A stretch of 64,000 bases of DNA from Marinobacter salinisoli. Lineage in GTDB: Bacteria > Pseudomonadota > Gammaproteobacteria > Pseudomonadales > Oleiphilaceae. The notes under the pieces are model-generated. The model was not told the DNA's origin, did not search any database, and saw only the letters and a list, made by a program, of their open reading frames with translations. A program made the translations under genes and the position numbers. Positions 17,862-26,373 of this stretch are shown one piece after another. How positions within the stretch are numbered: the stretch's first letter is position 1; every line of letters begins with the position of its first letter. The stretch covers positions 3,224,001-3,288,000 of the forward strand of contig NZ_CP071247.1 of assembly GCF_017301335.1 (NCBI RefSeq), in the 5' to 3' direction.

Positions 17862-19202
17862 TTAACGCTCCAGAATGGCGGTGACACCCTGTCCACCGGC
17901 GGCACAGATGGAAATCAGCCCGCGACCTTGCCCCTTCTCTTCCAGAAGCTTCGCCAGCGTTGCCACGATACGGGCACCCGTCGCGGCAAAGGGGTGTCCG
18001 GTCGCCAGGCTGCTGCCCTTCACGTTGAGCTTGTCGCGGTCAATGCTGCCCAGCGGCTTATCCAGGCCCAGCTGGTTGGTGCAGAAGTCGGGATCTTCCC
18101 ATGCTTTCAATGTCGACAGGACCTGGGAGGCAAACGCTTCGTGAATTTCGTAGAAGTCGAAGTCCTGAAGGCTCAGGCCTGCTTTTTCCAGCATTCTGGG
18201 AACGGCGTAGGCTGGCGCCATGAGCAGCCCTTCCCGCTTGTCCACGAAATCCACCGCCGCGACTTCCGAGAAAGTCAGCCAAGCCTTCACCTCATGATTG
18301 TTAGCTTTAGCCCACTCCTCGCTGGCCAGCAGCACGCAAGAGGCGCCATCGGTCAGGGGGGTGCTGTTGGCGGCGGTCATGGTGCCATTGTCGCGATCAA
18401 AACAAGGCTTGAGTGTGGCAAGTTTTTCCAGCGTGGTGTCCGGGCGCAGAATGTTGTCTTTTGCCAGGCCAGCAAGCGGGGTCATCAGGTCGCCGAAGAA
18501 ATCCTCCTCATAGGCTTTGGCCAGCTTCTGGTGGCTTTCCCAGGCCAACCGATCCTGATCTTCACGTGCGATCTGCCATTTATGCGCGGTGATCTGGGCG
18601 TGATCCCCCATGGACATGCCCGTGCGGGGCTCACCGTTTTCGGGCACTTCCGGCACCAGATGCTTCGGGCGGAAGCGGCCCAGAATTTTCAGTCGCTCTG
18701 AGGTGGTCTTGGCCCGATTCAGATCCAGCAAAATTTCCCGCAAACCCTCGCCGACGCCGATAGGCGCGTCGGAGGTGGTGTCTGTACCGCCGGCGATGCC
18801 GCACTCGATCTGCCCCAGTGCAATCTTGTTCGCGACGAGGATGGCGGCCTCAAGCCCGGTGCCGCACGCCTGCTGAATGTCGTATGCGGGTGTTTCCGGG
18901 GCCAGCCCGGAGCTGAGAACAGACTCCCGGGTAAGATTGAAGTCCCGGGAGTGTTTGATCACCGCACCGGCAACGACCTCGCCCAATCGCTGCCCCTGCA
19001 AGCCATACCGATCCACCAGCCCCTGCAGGGCCGAGGTCAGCAATTCCTGGTTGCCAAGCTTGCTGTAGGCGGTATTGGACCGAGCAAACGGGATACGGTT
19101 ACCACCAAGAATGGCCACACGACGGATTCCGCTCTTTGCTCCCGAGTTGGCCCCGCCACGCTGCCGAGGTTTCTTTTGAGTCGTTTTCGATGCCTGTACC
19201 AT
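17862..19202 (-). CDS. Acetyl-CoA C-acyltransferase (thiolase, FadI-like)
   Basis: 446 residues from the ATG at 19202, which has GGAG seven bases upstream; an ATG two codons earlier is too close to that site. Catalytic residues of degradative thiolases are present: Cys in QQACGTG (residue 113), His in ATGHPFAATG and Cys in SICAAGGQG. The length and the PRTGMSMGDHAQITA segment resemble FadI, the beta subunit used for anaerobic or long-chain beta-oxidation, rather than FadA. No FadJ partner is adjacent. A long FabG-type reductase is divergent from it, a pairing that suggests acyl-CoA metabolism. The first 25 residues are basic and probably disordered. Confidence 0.88.
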   Translation of the reverse strand: MVQASKTTQKKPRQRGGANSGAKSGIRRVAILGGNRIPFARSNTAYSKLGNQELLTSALQGLVDRYGLQGQRLGEVVAGAVIKHSRDFNLTRESVLSSGLAPETPAYDIQQACGTGLEAAILVANKIALGQIECGIAGGTDTTSDAPIGVGEGLREILLDLNRAKTTSERLKILGRFRPKHLVPEVPENGEPRTGMSMGDHAQITAHKWQIAREDQDRLAWESHQKLAKAYEEDFFGDLMTPLAGLAKDNILRPDTTLEKLATLKPCFDRDNGTMTAANSTPLTDGASCVLLASEEWAKANNHEVKAWLTFSEVAAVDFVDKREGLLMAPAYAVPRMLEKAGLSLQDFDFYEIHEAFASQVLSTLKAWEDPDFCTNQLGLDKPLGSIDRDKLNVKGSSLATGHPFAATGARIVATLAKLLEEKGQGRGLISICAAGGQGVTAILER

Positions 19203-19372
19203 AACCATTCTCCATAACGGGTTTCATTGAAGGAAAGTCTAGCCGCTGCGCGACACTGCTCATTGGCATGCCTGACTGCAGCAACAATGCGTTGAGTCAA
19301 TACAAATACTGCGTAACGAATTACTCTTTAAACACGTCAGCGTTCGAAACCACCTACAAAAAGGAAGCAACC

Positions 19373-20779
19373 ATGTCGGACCTCTATCTCAGACTCGCGA
19401 ACACTCCGCTTGGGCAAACCGCCGTTAAAACACTTGGGCTACCATCCCCAGTGCCACTCAAGCGCCTGCAGCGGCCCGACGAACCCTTCATCGAAGGCAA
19501 CGTGCTGGTGGGCGCCGCCACGGGCGCCAAAGCGGCAACCGCCGTGGGGCGCACACTCTCCGCCAGCCCGGCAAAGCTGTTTTATGCCAGCGGGCAAGAC
19601 CTGCTTGGCGACTCGGAGCAAGCCGGCAGGAAAGCCAAAGCGCTGAACCTGACAACAGCCGTTGAACAGTCCTTAAACGCACTGGTGTTCGATGCAACCG
19701 GCATCAAAACGCCCGAACAACTCAAGGCACTCTATGCCTTTTTCCACCCTACCATCAAAAAGCTGGCTGCCAACGGCCGGGTTGTGGTCATTGGACAGGC
19801 ACCGCAAACCTGCAGGAAACCCGCCAATGCGGCGGCACAGCAGGCGCTTGAAGGATTTATTCGAAGCGTTGCCAAGGAGATCGGCAAGAAAGGCTCAACG
19901 GCCAATCTACTCTGGATTGCGCCAGGTGCCGACCCGCAACTCGACTCCAGCATCCGGTTTTTTCTGTCACCGCGTTCTGCCTATGTTTCAGGCCAGACCG
20001 TGCGCATCGGAAAATCAGACTCTGTACCGGCTGTCAGCCACGTAAAGCCGCTGACCGGCAAAGTTGCCTTGGTCACCGGCGCCTCGCGCGGCATTGGGAA
20101 GGCCATCGCCGAAACCCTGACACGAGACGGCGCCACCGTGATTGGACTGGACATACCATCGGCGATGAGCGAACTGAAGGCGGTCACGGATGGCATCAAC
20201 GGCAAAGCCTTCGCCTGTGACATAACCGATTCGGCGGCCCCCAATCTGATCGCCGACTTTATTGCGGAACATTTTGAAGGCGTTGACCTGGTGGTGCACA
20301 ACGCGGGTATCACCCGCGACAAAACGCTGGGCAACATGCCGGAACACTTCTGGGACATGACCATCGCCGTGAACCTGAGCGCGGAAGAACTGATTGACGA
20401 GGAGCTGCAAAAACGACAACTGCTTCGGGACAATGGCCGGATCGTATGCATTTCTTCCATCAGCGGCATTGCCGGTAACTTCGGCCAAACCAACTATTCC
20501 ACGGCCAAGAGCGGAGTGATTGGCTACGTCGAGTCCATGGCCAAACAACTCAAGAACGGCATCACCATCAATGCCATCGCCCCGGGCTTCATCGAAACCC
20601 AGATGACGGCCGCTATGCCGCTCACCATTCGGGAAGCTGGCCGACGCATGAACAGCCTGTCCCAGGGCGGACACCCTATTGACGTCGCGGAAGCCATCGC
20701 ATGGTACTGCAACCCGGCATCAAACGGGGTTAACGGAAATATCGTTCGAGTCTGTGGTCAATCACTGATAGGAAAGTAG
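19373..20779 (+). CDS. Long 3-oxoacyl-ACP/CoA reductase (FabG4-type, two-domain SDR)
   Basis: 468 residues from the ATG at 19373, which follows AAGGAAG; the frame is open further up but without support. Residues ~1-215 form a degenerate flavodoxin-like domain. Residues ~220-468 are a classical SDR with cofactor site TGASRGIG, NAG (VVHNAGITRDK) and the catalytic Ser-Tyr-Lys (ISSISG..., NYSTAK). Such high-molecular-weight FabG proteins reduce 3-oxoacyl-CoA or ACP with NADH. It is divergent from the thiolase and ends before a strong terminator. Confidence 0.88.
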   Translation: MSDLYLRLANTPLGQTAVKTLGLPSPVPLKRLQRPDEPFIEGNVLVGAATGAKAATAVGRTLSASPAKLFYASGQDLLGDSEQAGRKAKALNLTTAVEQSLNALVFDATGIKTPEQLKALYAFFHPTIKKLAANGRVVVIGQAPQTCRKPANAAAQQALEGFIRSVAKEIGKKGSTANLLWIAPGADPQLDSSIRFFLSPRSAYVSGQTVRIGKSDSVPAVSHVKPLTGKVALVTGASRGIGKAIAETLTRDGATVIGLDIPSAMSELKAVTDGINGKAFACDITDSAAPNLIADFIAEHFEGVDLVVHNAGITRDKTLGNMPEHFWDMTIAVNLSAEELIDEELQKRQLLRDNGRIVCISSISGIAGNFGQTNYSTAKSGVIGYVESMAKQLKNGITINAIAPGFIETQMTAAMPLTIREAGRRMNSLSQGGHPIDVAEAIAWYCNPASNGVNGNIVRVCGQSLIGK

Positions 20780-20785
20780 AAACGA

Positions 20786-20815
20786 AAAAAGGCGGACCAT
20801 TTGGTCCGCCTTTTT
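20786..20815. terminator. Bidirectional terminator between the long fabG and the tRNA operon
   Basis: A 14-bp stem including an A-run on one side and a T-run on the other (AAAAAGGCGGACCA, two-base spacer, complement). It serves the plus-strand reductase gene and the minus-strand tRNA operon. Confidence 0.9.
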
Positions 20816-20821
20816 AAAATA

Positions 20822-20897
20822 TGGTGGGTGGTACTGGGATCGAACCAGTGACCCTCGCCTTGTAAGGGCGATGCTCTCCCAGCTGAGCTAACCACCC
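20822..20897 (-). tRNA. tRNA-Val (anticodon TAC), second copy
   Basis: 76 bases with encoded CCA, 7-bp acceptor stem GGGTGGT/ACCACCC, anticodon TAC. Identical in sequence to the copy at 21027-21102. Last gene of the Val-Asp-Val operon. Confidence 0.97.
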
Positions 20898-20905
20898 AGA
20901 AAGAG

Positions 20906-20982
20906 TGGCGGAGCGGACGGGACTCGAACCCGCGACCCCCGGCGTGACAGGCCGGTATTCTAACCAACTGAACTACCGCTCC
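20906..20982 (-). tRNA. tRNA-Asp (anticodon GTC)
   Basis: 77 bases with encoded CCA, acceptor GGAGCGG/CCGCTCC, anticodon GTC. Lies between the two valine tRNA genes, 8 bases from the downstream one and 44 from the upstream one. Confidence 0.97.
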
Positions 20983-21026
20983 GCATCGTTCCGGCATCTA
21001 AGCCTGAACTAAGTACCCATGAAAAG

Positions 21027-21102
21027 TGGTGGGTGGTACTGGGATCGAACCAGTGACCCTCGCCTTGTAAGGGCGATGCTCTCCCAGCTGAGCTAACCAC
21101 CC
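21027..21102 (-). tRNA. tRNA-Val (anticodon TAC), first copy
   Basis: 76 bases with encoded CCA; first gene of the operon and identical to the downstream valine tRNA, which points to a local duplication. Confidence 0.97.
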
Positions 21103-21201
21103 ACTTCGCAACCAGCAAGCTGGCTTTTATCATGGGTTTCACTTGCGACACTCAAGCTGTCTTGTCGACCGAACTTGCTGTCTCAACCAAGTGAGACGCG
21201 C

Positions 21202-21229
21202 ATTTTAAGCATTTCGCTGACGGTGTCAA
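21202..21229 (-). promoter_or_regulatory. Sigma-70 promoter of the tRNA Val-Asp-Val operon
   Basis: TTGACA, 16-base spacer, TAAAAT on the minus strand with GCGCG just after the -10, again a GC-rich discriminator. About 100 bases upstream of the first tRNA; the leader in between has no ORF. Confidence 0.8.
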
Positions 21230-21302
21230 ACCTTTTCAGAAAAAAATCGAAAAAAACTTCCAAGCCTTTATTTTTGGACACTTTTCATCCAAAACAGCGG
21301 CC

Positions 21303-21554
21303 TTAACGATTTTCTTTTGAGCGCCGTTTAACCACCCTGAGCCTGGGCCTTCCCTGTCCCGCCTGAGTGGCTTTCCGAGACAGCGACAACTCGCTGACCC
21401 GTGAACGCCGTTTTTCAGGGACCGCCTGATTGGCCAACGAGCAGTTTACCTCATCAAGCCATTCCCGCATTTCACCCCAGGTTGTTTTTAGCCGGGGCAA
21501 AAGCTCACCGGTGATTTTCCCGTACCGGTCTGCAATGGATTCCTTCAGTGACAT
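21303..21554 (-). CDS. Small basic protein of unknown function
   Basis: 83 residues, not recognised. The ATG follows AAGGAAGG at normal spacing, which argues that it is real. The N-terminal half looks helical and amphipathic (ESIADRYGKITGELLPRLKTTWGEMREWLDEV), the C-terminal half is Arg/Lys-rich with no hydrophobic stretch (about 14 basic residues in the last 40), so nucleic-acid or ribosome binding is possible. It is followed by the tRNA operon on the same strand, with that operon's promoter in between. Confidence 0.6.
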   Translation of the reverse strand: MSLKESIADRYGKITGELLPRLKTTWGEMREWLDEVNCSLANQAVPEKRRSRVSELSLSRKATQAGQGRPRLRVVKRRSKENR

Positions 21555-21653
21555 TGTCGTGCCTTCCTTGCAATGGAACCAACGCCAGTTTAGTCACCCT
21601 TCTCTTGTTCGACAATACCCGGCCCGAGCGATGCGTTTCTGCACGGTGTACTA

Positions 21654-22538
21654 CTAGAAGAACCACCAGCCGCCAGACTCAAGCTCTTCCTGACGCTCGC
21701 GCTCTTCTTCCAAATCTGCATAAGCAGCTTCCAGTTCTTCGATCTTGCGATCCGCCTCAAGCGGCTCACTGGACCCAAACGGCCAGTACCAGGGCGATTC
21801 GTTGTAGAGCCCTTGCGCCTTGAGGCGCTCAATCTCAAGTTCACGCTCCTCTTCAAGCGCCGCAAGAGCACGCTCGTAATCGGTATCCTCGTTAATCTCG
21901 ACGATAGAGGTCGCTGCATGATTTGGCGCCAGCAAATCGGCGTTCAGAAAACGGGTCGTGACGATTTCTTCTGGCCCCATGGCGTAATCCCGGGTGACCC
22001 ACTGCAGGTCGCCCTGAGCCAGGGGATGCTCTGAATCCATATCGGGGTGCACCTGGTCGGGCTGACTCACTTCGCTGTAGCGCAGGTAATAGATGCGGCC
22101 AGGCTCGACCTTCAGCGTGGCATCGACGATCATGCTCAACGCGAATGACCCCATACCCTCCAGCCCCAGCAAAGGGCGGCGCATATTAATGTGACGCTCC
22201 CCGGGACTTACCTCGAGCCAGGTAAAGCTGTCATTCCGAAAATTAAAATAGTGCTTGTCATCAATATAAACACTGGGGGATTCAATTTCGTCAGCTGCCC
22301 ATTGGGAGTGCGGGCGATAGAAATAGATCAGCGCGTTCTTCGGATCCCAGTCGTCATTGGGAATATGAACGAAGTCGTGACCGGACACCGGATGGACAAA
22401 GCCGCCAACGCTCTTTCCAATAGACTGGTAGATCTTGCAGCCCGATATTGAAATTGCGGCGACTACCAACAAGGCGCTGATCCATGCCCTTGGAGCCGCC
22501 AGAGTCGCTCGGAGAGCCTGGAGAATTCGGTTTCTCAT
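21654..22538 (-). CDS. DUF2846-like lipoprotein with a charged coiled-coil tail
   Basis: 294 residues. Signal sequence ending in lipobox SISGC (Cys at 34). The middle (about 60-190) reads as the DUF2846 pattern seen in small lipoproteins (ALIYFYRP..., VYIDDKHYFNFRNDSFTWLEVSPGERHI..., IYYLRY). The C-terminal 90 residues are very rich in Glu and Arg, form a probable coiled coil, and end SGGWWFF. Likely an outer-membrane lipoprotein facing the periplasm. It lies 138 bases after the coiled-coil membrane protein gene on the same strand. Function unknown. Confidence 0.75.
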   Translation of the reverse strand: MRNRILQALRATLAAPRAWISALLVVAAISISGCKIYQSIGKSVGGFVHPVSGHDFVHIPNDDWDPKNALIYFYRPHSQWAADEIESPSVYIDDKHYFNFRNDSFTWLEVSPGERHINMRRPLLGLEGMGSFALSMIVDATLKVEPGRIYYLRYSEVSQPDQVHPDMDSEHPLAQGDLQWVTRDYAMGPEEIVTTRFLNADLLAPNHAATSIVEINEDTDYERALAALEEERELEIERLKAQGLYNESPWYWPFGSSEPLEADRKIEELEAAYADLEEERERQEELESGGWWFF

Positions 22539-22676
22539 TGTTGTTCACTCTTCATCTTTCCGCGAGTGGTCAGATAATACCAACTGCCTACACGGAGAAA
22601 TGAGAGCTACCGCAAGGGCTGAATACAAACCGTTACATAGACCGGATTGCACGCCCTTGCAGCAATGCAGACACGC

Positions 22677-23642
22677 TTAGTTTGCCGACACCTGGGCGCG
22701 CAAGGCGTTCACTTCCTCAGACAAACGAACCAACCGCGACGTCAACTGAGAGCGCGAAGCATCAATCGCCGCGACCGTTTTCTCCAGCCCCGCCACCTCG
22801 CGCTGAAGTGCCTGAACGCTTCCCTGCCCCGCAGCGGAACTGGTTTTCTGCTCAAGCGAGGACAACCGACTTTCAACACCACTGGCGGTCAGTTTCTGCT
22901 CCTGCTCGAAGCGCCTGATGCGAGCTTCAACCAATTGGTCTACCTCGGCCATTTTCTGGGTCAGACCAGTCAGCTGCCCCGTCAACTGCTGGGCAGTCTC
23001 CTCCAGGGCCGAAATGGACGTCTGGGACTGGCTTTCGAGGGCAGCCAGATCGGCGGCCAGAGAGGTGCGCACACTTTCCACTGAAGCCTGCAAAGCGGTC
23101 AGGGCCTTGGCGTCTTCGGCGAGCCGCTGTTCGAGAGTGACCAACTGCTCTTCATGCTCATTCAGCCGGGCCTTATTGCGCTCATTGGCAACCACCCAGA
23201 GCTTTCGGATCTCGCTGTTGGCGGCTTTGAGCCCACTCTGGTTCGAGGCAATTTGCTCACCGAGGGTGGCGCCACGCTCTTCAAGGCTTTCCCCGGTCTC
23301 AGACAACTCGCCTTCCACCCGCGCCAGGGCAAGCTTACTCTGACGGGCCCAGTAATCCGCCTCTTCCAGCTGCCCCTCCAGTGCTTTGATGCGCTGGCTC
23401 TGGGAGTACCAGCCGGCGAGCGCGACACACGCAACGGCAATAAAGAGAAGCCAGAGCATGGTGAGACTGCGCCCACCTCCACCAGAGCCGTTTCCGGACC
23501 GATTCGAGGGCGCTTCGCCTTGCTTTGCTTTCGTGCCGCGGTTTGCTGCCGCGGCCGTCTTTTCACTGGGATCATCACGCTGGCCGGTGACAATCGGGGC
23601 CTCAGCTCGGAGTTCATCGTCGTCTGGGCGAATGGGTTCCAT
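22677..23642 (-). CDS. Inner-membrane protein with a long periplasmic coiled coil
   Basis: 321 residues, no firm family. About 58 polar, probably cytoplasmic residues with a Gly/Ser-rich run, one transmembrane helix at about 60-79 (LTMLWLLFIAVACVALAGWY), then about 240 residues of heptad-rich coiled coil (ALEGQLEEADYWARQSKL..., several Gln/Ala/Leu repeats). Its shape resembles envelope scaffold or ATPase-like coiled-coil proteins, but no enzymatic motif is present. Divergent from purE. Confidence 0.7.
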   Translation of the reverse strand: MEPIRPDDDELRAEAPIVTGQRDDPSEKTAAAANRGTKAKQGEAPSNRSGNGSGGGGRSLTMLWLLFIAVACVALAGWYSQSQRIKALEGQLEEADYWARQSKLALARVEGELSETGESLEERGATLGEQIASNQSGLKAANSEIRKLWVVANERNKARLNEHEEQLVTLEQRLAEDAKALTALQASVESVRTSLAADLAALESQSQTSISALEETAQQLTGQLTGLTQKMAEVDQLVEARIRRFEQEQKLTASGVESRLSSLEQKTSSAAGQGSVQALQREVAGLEKTVAAIDASRSQLTSRLVRLSEEVNALRAQVSAN

Positions 23643-23815
23643 TGGTTCTCCTAAATGTGGAGGGGTTGTCTACAATTAATAGTCGATAATACATGCACAT
23701 AAACCCGCGGGGAATCGGCCCGCCTCGCAGCGGCCTCCGCACAGGCATCCAAGTTGCGCAGACACTGACCAGACCATACAATGGCCGGCTTTCAAATTAG
23801 TAGGGACTGTTGTCT

Positions 23816-24307
23816 ATGCAGCCACTTGTAGGACTGATCATGGGGTCCAAATCCGACTGGCCCACGATGGAACATGCAGCGACGATGCTGGAGAAGCTCG
23901 GCGTCGCGTATGAAACGAAAGTTGTGTCGGCTCACCGAACGCCGGACTTGCTGTTCGAATACGCCAAGTCTGCCTCTGCCCGTGGTTTGAAAGTCATCAT
24001 CGCCGGAGCCGGCGGTGCCGCCCATCTGCCCGGCATGGTCGCGTCCCAAACGGCCCTTCCGGTACTTGGCGTGCCTGTACAGTCCAAAGCACTGAGCGGA
24101 CTCGACTCTCTGCTGTCGATCGCGCAGATGCCCGGCGGTGTGGCGGTGGGCACACTGGCTATTGGCAAGGCTGGCGCCACCAACGCGGGCCTTCTGGCAG
24201 CGCAGATCATCGGCACCTTTGATCAGGATGTGCAGCAAGCCGTTGAGGCGTTCCGCACCGAGCAGACCCAGGCTGTCCTGGACAATCCCGATCCCCGGGA
24301 AGACTGA
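23816..24307 (+). CDS. purE: N5-carboxyaminoimidazole ribonucleotide mutase PurE
   Basis: 163 residues from the ATG at 23816 (a TTG two codons upstream is less likely). GSKSDWPTM and SAHRTPD are the substrate-binding and catalytic motifs of class I PurE. It converts N5-CAIR to CAIR in purine synthesis and acts right after PurK, encoded 38 bases downstream in the same operon. Confidence 0.97.
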   Translation: MQPLVGLIMGSKSDWPTMEHAATMLEKLGVAYETKVVSAHRTPDLLFEYAKSASARGLKVIIAGAGGAAHLPGMVASQTALPVLGVPVQSKALSGLDSLLSIAQMPGGVAVGTLAIGKAGATNAGLLAAQIIGTFDQDVQQAVEAFRTEQTQAVLDNPDPRED

Positions 24308-24345
24308 CGCCCGCTTCCGACCCCGAACGATGGCAGGAGTATGAA

Positions 24346-25464
24346 ATGAGAATTGGTGTTCTTGGCGCTGGACAGCTCGGAAGAATGTTGGCACTTGCCG
24401 GCTACCCGCTGGCCAAAACCTTCGTGTTCTATGACATGTCCGGCAACCCGAGCGCAGGGCTGGGTGAGGTGATCATTGACCGGGACGGAAACTACCTCGA
24501 CGATTTCCTCTCACGTGTCGACCGGGTCACTTACGAATTCGAACACCTGCCCGTAGAGGTCGCCGAAAGGCTGGCTAAAGAAAAGCCGGTGCATCCCTGC
24601 CCCCGCGCCCTGCAGGTGTGTCAAAACCGGGAACGGGAGAAAACCTTGTTCGGCGAACTGGGCATTCCCACCCCCCAGTGGAAGATCGCGGATAGCGCCG
24701 AATCACTGAAGTCCGCAGCCGAAGCTCTGGGTTGCCCTGTGGTAGCCAAGTCCAACACCGAAGGCTACGACGGCAAGGGCCAAGCGGTACTCAAAAGCCC
24801 CGAGGAAGCACAGGAGGCCTGGGCGGCCATCGGCCACCCCCGGCTGATCGTGGAGAAGTTCGTTCAGTTCAAGCGCGAAGTTTCCATCATCGCCGTCCGC
24901 GCCGAAGACGGCGACGTGGCCTTCTACCCGATGGCGGAAAACACCCACCACGAGGGTATCCTGCGGTACTCCATCGCCCCGGCTCCGGGCCTTCGAAAAG
25001 ACATCCAGGAAGAAGCCGAGCGCTATATACGCGCCCTGCTGAACGAAATGGACTATGTCGGCGTACTGACTCTGGAGCTGTTCGAGACCGAGGACGGCCT
25101 GGTGGCCAACGAGATGGCGCCCCGGGTGCACAATTCCGGCCACTGGACCATCGAAGGCGCAATGACCAGCCAGTTCGAGAATCATATTCGCGCCGTGAGC
25201 GGCCACCCTCTGGGTAACGTAGAGGCCAGAGGCCTGAGCTGCATGGTCAACATCATCGGCGAGCACGGAGAGATCGATCGAATTCTGGAACTGCCCTATG
25301 CGCACGTTCACCTCTACAATAAGGGAGAACGACCCGGCCGGAAGCTCGGTCACGTCAACATCCTGGCGGACAGTTACGAAGAGCTGGTCTGGCGGGTGCG
25401 CAACTGCGCCCAATTCCTGCCGGGCAGCCCGGAATTTAGAAGTTCCCTCACCACCAAGGGTTGA
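24346..25464 (+). CDS. purK: N5-carboxyaminoimidazole ribonucleotide synthase PurK
   Basis: 372 residues, ATP-grasp enzyme. Begins MRIGVLGAGQLGRMLALAG as in PurK, with the ATP-grasp loop SNTEGYDGKGQAV and the metal site LELFETEDGLVANEMAPRVHNSGHW. It carboxylates AIR using ATP and bicarbonate. AGGAG lies six bases before the ATG. Second gene of purEK. Confidence 0.97.
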   Translation: MRIGVLGAGQLGRMLALAGYPLAKTFVFYDMSGNPSAGLGEVIIDRDGNYLDDFLSRVDRVTYEFEHLPVEVAERLAKEKPVHPCPRALQVCQNREREKTLFGELGIPTPQWKIADSAESLKSAAEALGCPVVAKSNTEGYDGKGQAVLKSPEEAQEAWAAIGHPRLIVEKFVQFKREVSIIAVRAEDGDVAFYPMAENTHHEGILRYSIAPAPGLRKDIQEEAERYIRALLNEMDYVGVLTLELFETEDGLVANEMAPRVHNSGHWTIEGAMTSQFENHIRAVSGHPLGNVEARGLSCMVNIIGEHGEIDRILELPYAHVHLYNKGERPGRKLGHVNILADSYEELVWRVRNCAQFLPGSPEFRSSLTTKG

Positions 25465-25533
25465 TATGCATCAATTCGCCCATATAGTGGCGCAGTGAAC
25501 ATTCATTCAAAGAGAGACAGGGAGAACGACCTC

Positions 25534-26112
25534 ATGGCATTTGAACTTCCCGCACTGCCGTACGAAAAGAACGCGCTGGAACCGCATATTTCCCAGGAAA
25601 CCCTGGAGTACCATTACGGCAAGCACCACAACACATACGTCACCAAGCTGAACGGCCTGGTCGAAGGTACTGACAACGCCAACAAGTCTCTTGAAGACAT
25701 CATCAAGAGCGCCAGCGGCCCTCTGTTCAATAACGCCGCACAGGTTTGGAACCACACTTTCTACTGGCACTGCCTGAGCCCGAACGGCGGCGGAGAGCCC
25801 ACCGGCGCGGCCAAAGACGCGATTGAAAAAGCGTTTGGCTCTTTCGAAGCTTTTCAGAAAGAGTTCAATGACAAGGCTGCCAACAACTTTGGTTCCGGCT
25901 GGACCTGGCTGGTCAAGAAGGCAGACGGCAGCGTCGCCATCGTGAACACCAGTAACGCTGAAACGCCTCTGACCGGCGACGACAAGCCGGTGCTGACGGT
26001 AGACGTTTGGGAGCATGCGTACTACATCGATTACCGCAACTCCCGCCCGAACTACCTTGAAGCGTTCTGGAAGCTGGTCAACTGGGATTTCGTAAACGAA
26101 AACCTGGCCTGA
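25534..26112 (+). CDS. sodB: Superoxide dismutase (Fe type)
   Basis: 192 residues from the ATG at 25534, with GGGAGA upstream. Begins MAFELPALPYEKNALEPHIS; metal ligands are seen as His in LEYHYGKHH, His in NHTFYWHCL, and Asp/His in DVWEHAYYIDY. The Gln in FGSGWTWLV and the sequence around it favour the iron form. Cytoplasmic protection against superoxide. Follows purK by 69 bases and ends with its own terminator. Confidence 0.96.
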   Translation: MAFELPALPYEKNALEPHISQETLEYHYGKHHNTYVTKLNGLVEGTDNANKSLEDIIKSASGPLFNNAAQVWNHTFYWHCLSPNGGGEPTGAAKDAIEKAFGSFEAFQKEFNDKAANNFGSGWTWLVKKADGSVAIVNTSNAETPLTGDDKPVLTVDVWEHAYYIDYRNSRPNYLEAFWKLVNWDFVNENLA

Positions 26113-26156
26113 TCATTCGTTCGCGGAACGTTCCGGCAGCCTTCAGGCTGCCAACG

Positions 26157-26184
26157 AAAGCGCCCACAATTACGTGGGCGCTTT
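26157..26184 (+). terminator. Rho-independent terminator of sodB
   Basis: AAAGCGCCCAC / GTGGGCGCTTT stem with a 6-base loop followed by T-run, 45 bases after the sodB stop. Confidence 0.9.
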
Positions 26185-26373
26185 TTTGTATCTGGCCGAA
26201 CGAAAACCAAACAATTTGATACACGCAACCCCGACATACTCTGGAAAAATCATTGATACTTAAAGCAGTTACGTGCAAACGCAAACGTGGGCAAGCATAC
26301 GCGGGATCACGATCTGCCTTAAGACCAAAAACGACATTCTCCATCCCCCAACATGGGTGACTGACAAGCCTGA

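Noticed and set aside
20758..21151. Short ORFs across the tRNA genes
   Set aside because: They are translations of tRNA-Val and tRNA-Asp sequence.
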